NCBI RefSeq assembly: GCF_037076355.1
Contig: NZ_AP026968.1
Span: 2,000,501-2,064,500, forward strand
DNA length: 64,000 nucleotides
Reading direction: 5' to 3'
Origin: Streptococcus parapneumoniae
GTDB taxonomy: Bacteria; Bacillota; Bacilli; Lactobacillales; Streptococcaceae
This document shows positions 28,844 to 38,452 of this stretch, piece by piece (the stretch's first letter is position 1; each line of letters begins with the position of its first letter). Made by a program: the position numbers and the translations under genes. The notes below the pieces were generated by a model. That model saw only the letters and a list, made by a program, of their open reading frames with translations. It was not told the DNA's origin and did no database searches.

Positions 28844-28882
28844 AGTATATACGACACAGACCAGCTGTGCTTTCTCCTTAAA

Positions 28883-28977
28883 ATTGGTATAGTCTAATTC
28901 CTCTTTTATAGAATCAGCAAAAACAGTATATACTTGTTTCTTTCACTTGTCAAGAGTAAAAATTGGTATAGTCGAAA
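28883..28977 (-). promoter_or_regulatory. glmS promoter flanked by two NagR-like operators
   Basis: TTGACA (28948-28953) and TATACT (28925-28930) on the minus strand are 17 bases apart, a near-ideal promoter. ATTGGTATAGTCTAAT (28883-28898) lies downstream of the start point and ATTGGTATAGTCGAAA (28962-28977) immediately upstream of the -35. Both resemble the palindrome ATTGGTATAGACCAAT recognised by the GntR-family regulator NagR in streptococci, which is known to control glmS and nagAB. Binding here is inferred. Confidence 0.7.
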
Positions 28978-29035
28978 TCAACTTCCTGAAATCAAAAAAA
29001 CTCTGACCAATTAGAACAATCAGTCAGAGTCTTTT

Positions 29036-30415
29036 TTAAAATCCATTATTGTCGCTTAGTTCCTTGAACCAGTGCCCTGATTTCTTCAGACGACGTTCTT
29101 GCGTTTCCAAGTCTAATTCGACCAAGCCATAGCGATTTTTATAGCTATTGAGCCATGACCAGCAATCGATAAAGGTCCAAATTAAGTAGCCCTTACAATT
29201 GGCTCCGTCTTCAATGGCACGGTGCAGTTCACGAAGATGACCTTTTACAAAGTCAATACGATAATCATCTTGAATCATCCCATCTTGACGGAATTTTTCC
29301 TCTCCTTCAACACCCATACCATTCTCTGTCAACATCCACTCGATATTACCATAATTTTCCTTGATATTTTGGGCAATGTCATAAATCCCTTGCTCATAAA
29401 TCTCCCAGCCACGATGAGGATTGATTTTACGTCCAGGCATCACATAAGGCTCATAAAAATGTTCTGGCAAGAGTGGACTCTCTGGATGCTTAGCAAATCG
29501 AGGCGCCATAACACGCAAAGGTTGATAGTAGTTGACACCAAGGAAGTCCACCGTATTTTCACGAATGAGCTCCAACTCCTCCTCTGTAGCATCAGGCAAG
29601 AGACCGTATTCATGTAAGATTTCTACCAACTCCTGTGGATAAGTCCCCAAAACAGACGGATCTAAGAAAGATTGGGCCTGAAAAAGGTCCGCAATACGAG
29701 CAGCTTTGACATCAGCAGGATGCTGGCTACGTGGATAAGCCGGTGTCAAGTTGAGGACAATTCCAATCTTAGCATCAGGCAAGAGTTCATGACAGACCTT
29801 GACCGCCCGACTGCTGGCCAATTGTGTATGATAGGCTACTTTAACTGCCGCCTCTGCATCCACCTTATGTGGATAATGGGCATCGTAAAAATAGCCAAAT
29901 TCTACAGGAACGATGGGCTCGTTAAAGGTAATCCATTGATCCACTAAATCTCCATAAGTCTCAAAACAAAAACGAGCATAGTCTTCATAGGCTGAGACAG
30001 TCGCCTTATTTTCCCAACCATCACCATCTTCTTGAAGGGCAAAAGGCAGATCAAAATGGTAAAGATTGACTAAAAGACGAATCCCTTTAGCCTTAATACC
30101 TTCAAAAACCTTACGATAAAAATCCACACCTTGAGGGTTGACTTTTCCGCGCCCTTGTGGAAAAATCCGTGACCACTGAATAGAAGTCCGAAAGGCCGTG
30201 TGACCAGTTTCTAACAGTAGCTCAATATCCTTTTCCCAGTTTTCATAAAAGGTCGATGTCTTATCTGGACCAATTCCATTATAGTAACGATTTGGCTCCA
30301 CTTGGTACCAATAATCCCAGAGATTATCTCCCTTACCGTCACCAGCTACACGTCCTTCTGTTTGTGGTCCAGAAGTAGAGGAACCCCAGACAAAATCCTT
30401 TGGAAATCTTAGCAT
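29036..30415 (-). CDS. GH1 beta-glucosidase / 6-phospho-beta-glucosidase
   Basis: A 459-residue glycoside hydrolase of family 1. The acid/base Glu166 is in TFNEP and the nucleophile Glu364 in LTENGMG; the N-terminal signature FVWGSSTSGPQTEG is present. It cleaves beta-glucosides, either free or phosphorylated by a PTS. The C-terminal phosphate-binding signature of 6-phospho enzymes (S-x-K-x-Y type) is only partly matched by NSYKNRYG, so the phosphorylated-substrate activity is uncertain. No PTS gene is adjacent. The region between it and glmS holds only the glmS promoter. Confidence 0.9.
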   Translation of the reverse strand: MLRFPKDFVWGSSTSGPQTEGRVAGDGKGDNLWDYWYQVEPNRYYNGIGPDKTSTFYENWEKDIELLLETGHTAFRTSIQWSRIFPQGRGKVNPQGVDFYRKVFEGIKAKGIRLLVNLYHFDLPFALQEDGDGWENKATVSAYEDYARFCFETYGDLVDQWITFNEPIVPVEFGYFYDAHYPHKVDAEAAVKVAYHTQLASSRAVKVCHELLPDAKIGIVLNLTPAYPRSQHPADVKAARIADLFQAQSFLDPSVLGTYPQELVEILHEYGLLPDATEEELELIRENTVDFLGVNYYQPLRVMAPRFAKHPESPLLPEHFYEPYVMPGRKINPHRGWEIYEQGIYDIAQNIKENYGNIEWMLTENGMGVEGEEKFRQDGMIQDDYRIDFVKGHLRELHRAIEDGANCKGYLIWTFIDCWSWLNSYKNRYGLVELDLETQERRLKKSGHWFKELSDNNGF

Positions 30416-30513
30416 ACATTTACCTCTTTATCTACTCATTTTTCCCATTATACAGAAAAAACAAGGTAAAAACTAGTTACATTTTTTCCTTGTTTTTCTT
30501 CTGATTATAGTTT

Positions 30514-32379
<1,866 letters not shown>

Positions 32380-33639
32380 TTATCTAAAAAAGAGTCGCAT
32401 GATGTCATTCCAAGTCACAGCAATCATCAAGACAACCATGATGACCACTCCGGCCAAGGTGACATAGGTTTCAATTTCTTGTTTTAATGGTTTACGGCGA
32501 ATGGCTTCCAGGATATTGAGCACAATCTTACCACCATCCAGGGCTGGAATCGGAATAAGATTAAAAATCCCAATATTGATGGAAATCATTGCCAAGAAGT
32601 ACAAGACATTCTCAATTCCATTTTTAGCAGCATCACTACTTGCCTTAAAGATGGCAACAGGTCCACCTAGCTTGTTCAAATCCGGTTGGAAAATCAGGTT
32701 TTTCAGAGCTGAGAGAATTCGTAGAGCCGAGTCAGCAGCAGTTGTAAAACCACCTACAAACATGGATAGAAAATCTGACTTAATCCCCGGTTGAACACCT
32801 AGAAGGTAACAGCCTTGACTTTCTTCCGGTGCAACAGTGACTTGTTTGTCACTACCATTTTCAGAAATAGTCACATCCAAGGTCGGGGCCGTCTTATCTT
32901 TAGTTTCTGTTTCCACAGCCTGGATCAAGCTTTCCCAGTTGCTAATCTCATGTGAACCAATCTTGGTAATCTGAGCCGTTTCTGGCACTCCTACCTTAGC
33001 CAAGGCCCCTTGGGGCATGACATGGAACTGATTGGTATCAACATCTCTGACACCACCCTGCATGAAGATTAAAATCCAAAAAACAACGACACCTAAGATA
33101 AAGTTATTCATAGGTCCTGCAAAGTTGGTAATCAGTTTCCCCCAGATAGTTGCATTTTGATATTGCACATCTAAAGGTGCAATCCGAACCTCAGTACCAT
33201 CTGCTTCCACAACCGTTGCATCGTGATCTACTGCAAATATTTTTTCTTCTTCCAGAACCAATCCTTTGATAAAGAGCTTGTCTTCAAAATCAAACTGGGT
33301 CACCTGCATAGGGAGGGCCGTTTGATCCAATTTTTTACCTGAAAGATTGATGCGTTTAACCTTACCATCATCAGTAAGCGTCAAACTGACAGGAGTTCCT
33401 GTCTTAATTTCAGTTGTATCATCACCCCAACCGGCCATGCGAACATAGCCACCCAGAGGTAAGATTCGAATGGTGTAGGCCGTTCCATCCTTGCCAATGT
33501 GAGCAAAGATTTTAGGTCCCATGCCAATGGCAAATTCACGCACTAGAATCCCTGATTTCTTGGCAAAGTAGAAGTGTCCGAACTCGTGCACTACCACAAT
33601 AATCCCGAAAACCAGAATAAAGGTTAAAATTCCGAGCAT
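32380..33639 (-). CDS. rseP: RIP site-2 metalloprotease RseP/Eep
   Basis: A 419-residue intramembrane zinc protease. The active-site HEFGH (about residues 18-22) is in the first membrane span, the second metal/catalytic motif IPALDGGK lies in a C-terminal span, and a PDZ-like domain sits between. In streptococci and enterococci the homologue Eep trims lipoprotein signal-peptide remnants and pheromone precursors and cleaves anti-sigma-type proteins. It follows cdsA by 21 bases, in a lipid/envelope operon. Confidence 0.95.
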   Translation of the reverse strand: MLGILTFILVFGIIVVVHEFGHFYFAKKSGILVREFAIGMGPKIFAHIGKDGTAYTIRILPLGGYVRMAGWGDDTTEIKTGTPVSLTLTDDGKVKRINLSGKKLDQTALPMQVTQFDFEDKLFIKGLVLEEEKIFAVDHDATVVEADGTEVRIAPLDVQYQNATIWGKLITNFAGPMNNFILGVVVFWILIFMQGGVRDVDTNQFHVMPQGALAKVGVPETAQITKIGSHEISNWESLIQAVETETKDKTAPTLDVTISENGSDKQVTVAPEESQGCYLLGVQPGIKSDFLSMFVGGFTTAADSALRILSALKNLIFQPDLNKLGGPVAIFKASSDAAKNGIENVLYFLAMISINIGIFNLIPIPALDGGKIVLNILEAIRRKPLKQEIETYVTLAGVVIMVVLMIAVTWNDIMRLFFR

Positions 33640-33660
33640 AGTATTTCCTCCGTCTTTTGA

Positions 33661-34464
33661 TTAAAAGAGTCCAAACAAGTGCATGATTGGAAATACAAGC
33701 AACATACTATCGAAACGATCCAAAACACCACCATGTCCAGGGATAAATTTCCCAGAATCCTTAACACCAAAGTGACGCTTAATCGAGCTTTCTAGTAAAT
33801 CACCAAATTGTCCAGCAATGCTAAAGAAAATGGCAAAGACTGACATCTTGTAAATTCCATACGGAAGAGCAACTGTACTGTCAAACATCATAAAGATGAT
33901 GGTTACTAAAATAGCGCCTAAAATACCACCCAAGGCACCCTCAAGGGTTTTATTAGGAGAAACTGTCGGAGCTAATTTTCGTTTACCATAGTTCATCCCA
34001 ACAAGATAGGCACCACTGTCGGTCGCCCAGACAATACACAAGGCCAAAAGCGCCTTGTCTAAACCTGCAACACGAGCATCTAGTAAAGCATTAAATCCAA
34101 AGCCCACGTAGAAACTCATAGCAAGCGGGAAAACAGCATCCTCAATCGTATAGGACTTGCTAAAAACAGTCGTTCCTAACATGATTGAAATCAAAACACT
34201 ATAAGCAGCAACATTCCCATCAACTGGTAAAAAAGTCAGGTAATTCTCCAAGGGAATGGTCAAGGCAAAGGTTGCAAAGAGGGTCAAGAGGCCCTCTATC
34301 GTCATGGTCTCTAGACCTCTCATCTTCAAAAGTTCATGCATGGCTAGCATGGCTATGATTCCAATTGCTATCTGCAGCAAGAGTCCCCCAATCATCAAAA
34401 TTGGTAGGAAAATAGCCAGGGCAATCCCTGCAAACAAGGTTCTTTTTTGTAAATCCTGAGTCAT
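33661..34464 (-). CDS. cdsA: Phosphatidate cytidylyltransferase
   Basis: A 267-residue polytopic membrane enzyme that makes CDP-diacylglycerol from phosphatidic acid and CTP, the branch point of phospholipid synthesis. The family signature is intact near the C-terminus: SSIKRHFGVKDSGKFIPGHGG then VLDRFD, with the conserved Asp and His residues. It begins 9 bases after uppS. Confidence 0.97.
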   Translation of the reverse strand: MTQDLQKRTLFAGIALAIFLPILMIGGLLLQIAIGIIAMLAMHELLKMRGLETMTIEGLLTLFATFALTIPLENYLTFLPVDGNVAAYSVLISIMLGTTVFSKSYTIEDAVFPLAMSFYVGFGFNALLDARVAGLDKALLALCIVWATDSGAYLVGMNYGKRKLAPTVSPNKTLEGALGGILGAILVTIIFMMFDSTVALPYGIYKMSVFAIFFSIAGQFGDLLESSIKRHFGVKDSGKFIPGHGGVLDRFDSMLLVFPIMHLFGLF

Positions 34465-34472
34465 ATTTCCTC

Positions 34473-35231
34473 CTAAACTCCTCCAAATCGGCGATGACGA
34501 CGATTATAGGCAAGAATGGCTTCCTGCAAGGCCGCCTCGTCAAAATCAGGCCATAAGGTGTCCGTAAAATAGAGCTCACTATAGGCTCCCTGCCATGGAA
34601 GGAAATTGCTCAAACGCAATTCTCCACTAGTACGGATAATCAAGTCTGGGTCTCGTAACTCCTTAGGCAAATGCTGGGTGAAGAGATAGTTGCCAATCAA
34701 TTCCTCTGTGATGTCACCTGGGTTGATTTTGGCATCTAACACATCCTGAGAAATCAACTTAAGAGCCTGTGTAATCTCAGCACGTCCACCATAGTTGAGG
34801 GCAAAATTAAGAATCAAACCGGTGTTGTTCTTAGTCAATTCCTCAGCCTTGGTCAGAGCTTCAAAAGTTTGCTTAGGCAGGCGGTCTGTCTCCCCAATCA
34901 TTTGAATCTTAACATTATTTGCATGCAATTCCGGGACATAATTATCATAAAACTCTACTGGCAAGTTCATGATAAACTTGACTTCCTGATCTGGACGGGT
35001 CCAATTTTCCGTAGAAAAAGCATAGACTGTAATAACCTTAACGCCTAGTTTGTTGGCTGCCTTGGTCACAGTTTGCAATGCTTCCATGCCCGCCTTGTGT
35101 CCAAAAACTCGCGGTTGCATACGTTTTTTAGCCCAACGGCCATTGCCATCCATGATGATGCCGATATGAGCAGGAACCTGTGTCGGAACCTCTACTTCCA
35201 CAGCCTTATCTTTCTTAAAAAATCCAAACAT
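34473..35231 (-). CDS. uppS: Undecaprenyl pyrophosphate synthase
   Basis: A 252-residue cis-prenyltransferase that condenses eight isopentenyl units on farnesyl pyrophosphate to make the lipid carrier for cell-wall and teichoic-acid synthesis. IIMDGNGRWAKKR (catalytic Asp and pyrophosphate-binding Arg/Trp), FGHKAGMEAL, YAFSTENW and the C-terminal DLIIRTSGELRLSNFLPWQ are all present. A TTG six codons upstream (35249) could extend the frame, but the ATG at 35231 after AGGAATAAGATC gives the usual length and is chosen. It heads the uppS-cdsA-rseP-proS operon. Confidence 0.96.
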   Translation of the reverse strand: MFGFFKKDKAVEVEVPTQVPAHIGIIMDGNGRWAKKRMQPRVFGHKAGMEALQTVTKAANKLGVKVITVYAFSTENWTRPDQEVKFIMNLPVEFYDNYVPELHANNVKIQMIGETDRLPKQTFEALTKAEELTKNNTGLILNFALNYGGRAEITQALKLISQDVLDAKINPGDITEELIGNYLFTQHLPKELRDPDLIIRTSGELRLSNFLPWQGAYSELYFTDTLWPDFDEAALQEAILAYNRRHRRFGGV

Positions 35232-35306
35232 GATCTTATTCCTATTCAAAAATCTATCGTTTCATTATACCATATTTCCCTATTTTCTTCTATCACTAAG
35301 CTATTT

Positions 35307-35420
35307 ATACTCTTCGAAAATCAAATTCAAACCACGTCAGCTCTATCTGCAACCTCAAAACAGTGTTTTGAGCAACCTGCGGCTAGCTTCCTAGTTTGCA
35401 CTTTGATTTTCATTGAGTAT
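35307..35420. repeat. BOX element 4
   Basis: It runs from ATACTCTTCGAAAATCAA to TTGATTTTCATTGAGTAT and carries AACCTCAAAACAGTGTTTTGAGCAACC and CTGCGGCTAGCTTCCTAG, with a shortened boxB part. It lies between uppS and a csRNA gene. Confidence 0.92.
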
Positions 35421-35448
35421 TATTCTCAGGCACCAAGCCCATTTTTCA

Positions 35449-35544
35449 AAAAAATAAGTCGCCTGATTGGGCGACTCTATTTTTTATTAGGGAGATTATT
35501 ATGAAAAAGTTTTAGGAGTTTAAGTTAAGGTCTTCTTAACTTAT
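35449..35544 (-). ncRNA. CiaR-dependent small RNA (csRNA/ccn family), copy 1
   Basis: On the minus strand a CiaR direct repeat and -10 at 35551-35583 are followed by a transcript of about 96 bases. It ends in GTCGCC-loop-GGCGAC and TTATTTTTTT, a strong terminator. The 5' part can fold (GTTAAG/CTTAAC). The single-stranded middle reads CTCCTAAAACTTTTTCATAA then TAATCTCCC, which is complementary to ribosome binding sites and the AUG of target mRNAs, the hallmark of pneumococcal csRNAs that repress genes such as comC. Exact ends are inferred. Confidence 0.88.
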
Positions 35545-35550
35545 GGACTT

Positions 35551-35583
35551 AGTATACACTTCCTAGCTTAAAGTTTCCTTAAT
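35551..35583 (-). promoter_or_regulatory. CiaR box and promoter of csRNA copy 1
   Basis: Minus strand ATTAAG-N5-TTTAAG (35567-35583), ten bases, then TATACT (35551-35556). The box overlaps the last codons of the nucleotidyltransferase gene. Confidence 0.88.
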
Positions 35584-36142
35584 TATTTTTAAAAATCAAA
35601 TTTTTCCATTTCTCCTGCCAATTTTTCTTGGATAGACGTGTTCGATAAAGTTCCATTCGGTCTTCATTTTCTAAGAAATGAGGAGTTGGACGAACTTGAA
35701 AATTCAAAATATCCTCCAAACCATAAGGTGCATAGAGTTCAAAATCTAATTCTTCATTCAAGCGTAGTCCAACAGCCGTACATCGTTCTGGATACTTACT
35801 CATAGCATCACAAGAGCTGCTATAGGGAGCAGTATGAGGGCTGTGCTGGTGCATATAGACTTGATTTTTCAATTCCCACTGGTACTGAGGGAAGTCCTCT
35901 CTCAGCTTTTTCTCTAGGGACAAGGTTTCCTCATAAGAAATATCTGGATCAAAGAAAATAACATCTACATCTGTTTCACAGTCAAAAGGGGATTTGTCTG
36001 ACAAGAGATTCCAGATAAAATTTCTGACAGAACCCGCTGCCAACCAGGAATCTGTCAACTCCAGGTTTCGGATGATAGTCAGAATAGCCATCATATCTGG
36101 ATTTTTTCTAAAAGCCTCTAGAATTTCTTGCTTATTTTTCAT
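35579..36142 (-). CDS. Nucleotidyltransferase family protein (COG3575 type)
   Basis: A 187-residue protein with [14 protein letters not shown] (about residues 33-46) and [12 protein letters not shown] (about 55-66), the glycine-serine and paired-acid motifs of the nucleotidyltransferase fold. The family has no established substrate. Several in-frame starts exist (36166, 36151, 36142); the ATG at 36142 is chosen because [18 protein letters not shown] aligns with the family's usual N-terminus as I remember it. The start overlaps the end of ruvB by 11 bases, implying translational coupling. Confidence 0.8.
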   Translation of the reverse strand: MKNKQEILEAFRKNPDMMAILTIIRNLELTDSWLAAGSVRNFIWNLLSDKSPFDCETDVDVIFFDPDISYEETLSLEKKLREDFPQYQWELKNQVYMHQHSPHTAPYSSSCDAMSKYPERCTAVGLRLNEELDFELYAPYGLEDILNFQVRPTPHFLENEDRMELYRTRLSKKNWQEKWKNLIFKNN

Positions 36143-37130
36143 TGTACTCATACCCCAAATGCTCATATGCCTTAGCAGTCGCCACCCGTCCAGACCGTGT
36201 CCGCATGATAAAACCTTTCTGGATTAGGTAAGGTTCGTACATATCCTCAACCGTCTCACGCTCTTCTGCTATGTTAACAGAAAGAGTTCCTAGACCAACA
36301 GGGCCACCACCGTACATCTCAATCATGGTCCGAAGGATTTTTTGGTCCACATAGTCCAAACCTTCATGGTCAACATCCAGCATGGTCAAAGCCTTATCGG
36401 TAATAAGATCATCGATCACCCCATTCCCCATAATCTGGGCAAAATCTCGCACGCGCTTGAGGAGACGATTGGCAATACGAGGGGTTCCACGGCTACGTAG
36501 GGCTAACTCAGATGCTGCCTCATGAGTGATTTCCATCTCAAAAATATCTGCCGTCCGCTCAACAATTTCCGTCAAGTCAGCATGAGCATAATACTCCATA
36601 TGACCTGTAATCCCAAAACGTGCCCGTAGTGGATTTGAGAGCATACCTGCCCGAGTCGTCGCACCAATCAAGGTAAAAGGTGGTAACTCCAAATGAACAC
36701 TGCGACTGCCTTCACCAGCACCAATCATGATATCAATGTAGAAGTCCTCCATAGCACTATAAAGCACCTCTTCCACCGACATGGGCAAGCGATGAATCTC
36801 ATCAATAAAAAGGACATCCCCAGGCTCTAAGTCATTCAAAATCGCTACCAAATCACCGGCTTTTTCAATGACTGGACCCGAAGTCTGCTTGAGATTGACA
36901 CCTAGTTCGTTGGCAATAACAAAAGCCATGGTCGTTTTTCCCAAGCCTGGAGGGCCAAATAAGAGCACATGATCCAGCGCTTCATCCCGCATTTTGGCAG
37001 CTTCGATAAAGATTTGGAGCTGATCCTTGACCTTGTCCTGCCCAATATATTCACGTAAGTACTGAGGACGGAGCGTGCGTTCTACTAACTCCTCATCCCC
37101 CATTATCTCATTATCTAAAATTCTACTCAT
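36132..37130 (-). CDS. ruvB: Holliday junction branch migration helicase RuvB
   Basis: A 332-residue AAA+ motor that drives branch migration with RuvA during recombination and repair. Walker A is GPPGLGKTT (about residues 59-67), Walker B DEIHRLP, sensor 1 GATTRAG, and the C-terminal winged-helix DNA-binding domain ends HLGYEYNEK. The ATG at 37130 has no Shine-Dalgarno sequence and lies six bases after an extended -10, so the message may be leaderless. ruvA is not adjacent, as is usual in streptococci. Confidence 0.97.
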   Translation of the reverse strand: MSRILDNEIMGDEELVERTLRPQYLREYIGQDKVKDQLQIFIEAAKMRDEALDHVLLFGPPGLGKTTMAFVIANELGVNLKQTSGPVIEKAGDLVAILNDLEPGDVLFIDEIHRLPMSVEEVLYSAMEDFYIDIMIGAGEGSRSVHLELPPFTLIGATTRAGMLSNPLRARFGITGHMEYYAHADLTEIVERTADIFEMEITHEAASELALRSRGTPRIANRLLKRVRDFAQIMGNGVIDDLITDKALTMLDVDHEGLDYVDQKILRTMIEMYGGGPVGLGTLSVNIAEERETVEDMYEPYLIQKGFIMRTRSGRVATAKAYEHLGYEYNEK

Positions 37131-37136
37131 AGCTCT

Positions 37137-37145
37137 ATTATATCA
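37137..37145 (-). promoter_or_regulatory. ruvB promoter giving a possible leaderless transcript
   Basis: TGATATAAT (extended -10) on the minus strand, with TTGTTT 17 bases upstream as a weak -35. Only six bases separate the -10 from the ruvB ATG. Confidence 0.55.
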
Positions 37146-37163
37146 AAAATCCAAGCCACAAAC

Positions 37164-37187
37164 AAAAAAGCCACCCGGTTGGGTGAC
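37164..37187 (+). other. csRNA-type terminator relic in front of toxin module 1
   Basis: AAAAAAGCCACCCGGTTGGGTGACTCC resembles the 3' stem of the csRNA genes in this region (CCACC-loop-GGGTGG), but no CiaR box or csRNA body follows it; the Fst-type toxin gene begins instead. Confidence 0.55.
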
Positions 37188-37207
37188 TCCTGAGTTTGGC
37201 ACTTATG

Positions 37208-37403
37208 TGGTATAATATTCTACGGCACTGCTACACCGCCTGCGAAAGGAGGTGAATTAGCCCATGATGGATACAATACTTAAAACTATCATCGGACCAA
37301 TTGTGGTCGGTGTCGTTCTTCGATTAGTCGATAAATGGCTAAACAAGGACAAATAGTGTCAAAAAGACCCCAAGCTTATTTGGACGTGAGCTTGGGGTCT
37401 TTT
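37208..37403 (+). ncRNA. Toxin mRNA (RNA I) of Fst-type module 1
   Basis: An extended -10 TGGTATAAT (37208-37216) starts a transcript of about 180 bases. CACCGCCT (37234-37241) can pair with AGGAGGTG (37247-37254), hiding the ribosome binding site of the toxin, as in the par RNA I of plasmid pAD1. It ends at a 13-base-pair bidirectional terminator, AAGACCCCAAGCT (37364-37376) with AGCTTGGGGTCTT (37389-37401). Confidence 0.85.
37264..37356 (+). CDS. Fst-type type I toxin peptide, copy 1
   Basis: A 30-residue peptide beginning MMDTILKTIIGPIVVGVVLR and ending in WLNKDK. The pattern is that of the Fst/Ldr toxins: hydrophobic membrane span with the I-x-P-x-x-V-G core and a charged tail. Such peptides insert in the membrane and cause growth arrest when the antisense RNA is lost. 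AAAGGAGGTGA (37245-37255) lies eight bases before the first of two adjacent ATGs. It is too short for usual gene finders. Product toxicity is inferred from the family. Confidence 0.88.
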   Translation: MMDTILKTIIGPIVVGVVLRLVDKWLNKDK

Positions 37404-37435
37404 CTAGCCTATGATATAGACACAATACTTAATTC
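37360..37435 (-). ncRNA. Antisense antitoxin RNA (RNA II) of Fst-type module 1
   Basis: On the minus strand TTGACA (37465-37470), 17 bases and GATAAT (37442-37447) drive a convergent RNA of about 75 bases that ends at the same bidirectional terminator (37364-37401). Near its 5' end it carries the complement of GACACAATACTTAA (37419-37432), a direct repeat of GATACAATACTTAA at the toxin start (37270-37283). It can thus pair with the toxin mRNA at the start codon and at the terminator, the two contact sites known for par RNA II. Confidence 0.85.
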
Positions 37436-37579
37436 TCTTTTATTATCCCATAGTTCACAAAATTTGTCAAAACTTTACATCCTCTTTAACCGCTGTACGA
37501 CAAGACGTTCAAGATTAAGCGAAAGTTATCGGAAAATGATGTTTAGAAAACTCCCGAAAAGCCTGAAATAGAGCCAAAA

Positions 37580-37600
37580 AACTCCACCTGATTGGGTGCC
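37580..37600 (+). other. csRNA-type terminator relic in front of toxin module 2
   Basis: AACTCCACCTGATTGGGTGCC is nearly identical to the terminator stem of csRNA copy 2 (38168-38189). The 50 bases before it (37531-37579) are also repeated before that csRNA at 38119-38167, so the segment has been duplicated. Confidence 0.6.
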
Positions 37601-37620
37601 TCCCGAGTTTAACATTTATG

Positions 37621-37817
37621 TGGTATAATATTATACGGCACTGCTACACCGCCTACGAAAGGAGGTGAGATAGCCCATGATGGAATTAGTACTCAAAACT
37701 ATCATCGGACCAATTGTGGTCGGTGTCGTTCTTCGCTTAGTCGATAAATGGCTAAATAAGGACAAATAGTGTCAAAAAAGACCCCAAGCTTATTTGGACG
37801 TTAGCTTGGGGTCTTTT
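37621..37817 (+). ncRNA. Toxin mRNA (RNA I) of Fst-type module 2
   Basis: Same layout as module 1: extended -10 TGGTATAAT (37621-37629), CACCGCCT (37647-37654) opposite AGGAGGTG (37660-37667) hiding the ribosome binding site, and a 13-base-pair bidirectional terminator (37778-37790 with 37803-37815). Confidence 0.85.
37677..37769 (+). CDS. Fst-type type I toxin peptide, copy 2
   Basis: A 30-residue peptide identical to copy 1 except at residues 3-5 (ELV in place of DTI). The rest is the same membrane span with IIGPIVVGVV and the tail WLNKDK. The ribosome binding site AAAGGAGGTGA is at 37658-37668. The few changed codons coincide exactly with the direct repeat used by the antisense RNA, so the difference probably reflects selection for distinct RNA pairing and not protein function. 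Confidence 0.88.
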   Translation: MMELVLKTIIGPIVVGVVLRLVDKWLNKDK

Positions 37818-37848
37818 CTAGCCTATGATATAGAACTAGTACTCAATT
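37774..37848 (-). ncRNA. Antisense antitoxin RNA (RNA II) of Fst-type module 2
   Basis: Minus-strand promoter TTGACA (37879-37884), 17 bases, GATAAT (37856-37861). The RNA carries the complement of GAACTAGTACTCAA (37833-37846), which repeats GAATTAGTACTCAA at the toxin 2 start (37683-37696) with one mismatch. It ends at the shared terminator. Compared with module 1 the repeat differs at five of 14 positions in both toxin and antitoxin. Confidence 0.85.
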
Positions 37849-37930
37849 CCTTTTTATTATCCCACAGTTCACACATTTTGTCAAAGGTTTACACCCTAAG
37901 CTTCTCAAACTTTAACCGCTATACAACAAT

Positions 37931-38065
37931 ATGATGACTCACTCCTTGACAACCAAGAACATTATTAAAGTAGTTCTAACCCTTCAATTCACAGACACTT
38001 GCAATCAAATTGAGGTTGAAGTAACTGAAGCGACAACAGACCTATTTCTTAGTCATATTCGCTAA
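37931..38065 (+). CDS. Small ORF of uncertain status
   Basis: A 44-codon open frame beginning MMTHSLTTKNIIKVVLTLQF and ending DLFLSHIR. It has no convincing ribosome binding site (ACAAT before the ATG) and no recognised homology. It lies directly behind the antisense promoter of module 2. The fragment could be a decayed gene end; I doubt it is expressed. Confidence 0.2.
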   Translation: MMTHSLTTKNIIKVVLTLQFTDTCNQIEVEVTEATTDLFLSHIR

Positions 38066-38162
38066 AAAAGTCCCCCTCCAATTCCCCGACCAAAATCAGA
38101 AAAATACCGAAAAATATCGAAAAATGATTTTTAGAATAGTCCCCAAAAGCCTGAAATAGAGC

Positions 38163-38259
38163 CAAAAACTCCACCTGATTGGGTGGAGTTAAGGGAGATT
38201 ATTATGAAAAAGAAAAGTTTAGGATTTTATTAAATAAAGTTAGGAGGTCTTTATTTAGT
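38163..38259 (-). ncRNA. CiaR-dependent small RNA (csRNA/ccn family), copy 2
   Basis: A transcript of about 97 bases on the minus strand, driven by the CiaR box at 38282-38298. It contains the AAATAAAG/CTTTATTT stem, the loop ACCTCCTAAC, the single-stranded TAATAATCTCCCTTAAC anti-Shine-Dalgarno stretch, and the terminator ACTCCACC-loop-GGTGGAGT with TTTT. It is arranged in tandem with copy 3. Confidence 0.88.
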
Positions 38260-38265
38260 AACTAT

Positions 38266-38298
38266 ATGATACAAGACAAAGCTTAAAACTAGCTTAAC
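38266..38298 (-). promoter_or_regulatory. CiaR box and promoter of csRNA copy 2
   Basis: Minus strand GTTAAG-N5-TTTAAG (38282-38298), ten bases, then TATCAT (38266-38271). Confidence 0.85.
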
Positions 38299-38352
38299 TT
38301 TTCTCAAATTTTACTATTTTGCAAAAAAAATCTATCACCATCACCTATCCAC

Positions 38353-38446
38353 GAAAAAGCCACCTGATTGGGTGGCTTCATTAGGAGATTATGATGAAAA
38401 AAGTTTTAGGATTTCATTAAATAAAGTTAGGAGGTCTTTATTTAAT
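38353..38446 (-). ncRNA. CiaR-dependent small RNA (csRNA/ccn family), copy 3
   Basis: A transcript of about 94 bases on the minus strand, driven by the CiaR box at 38469-38485. It has the TTAAATAAAG/CTTTATTTAA stem with ACCTCCTAA in the loop, the anti-Shine-Dalgarno stretch TTTTTTCATCATAATCTCCT, and the terminator AAGCCACC-loop-GGTGGCTT with TTTTT. It is very close in sequence to copy 2, suggesting a tandem duplication. Confidence 0.88.
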
Positions 38447-38452
38447 GACTAT

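Noticed and set aside
28843..28980. glmS ribozyme in the glmS leader
   Set aside because: The leader is too short and has no recognisable ribozyme core; a normal promoter with operators explains the region.
34473..35249. Longer UppS start at a TTG (35249)
   Set aside because: The ATG at 35231 has a ribosome binding site at proper distance and gives the usual 252-residue protein.
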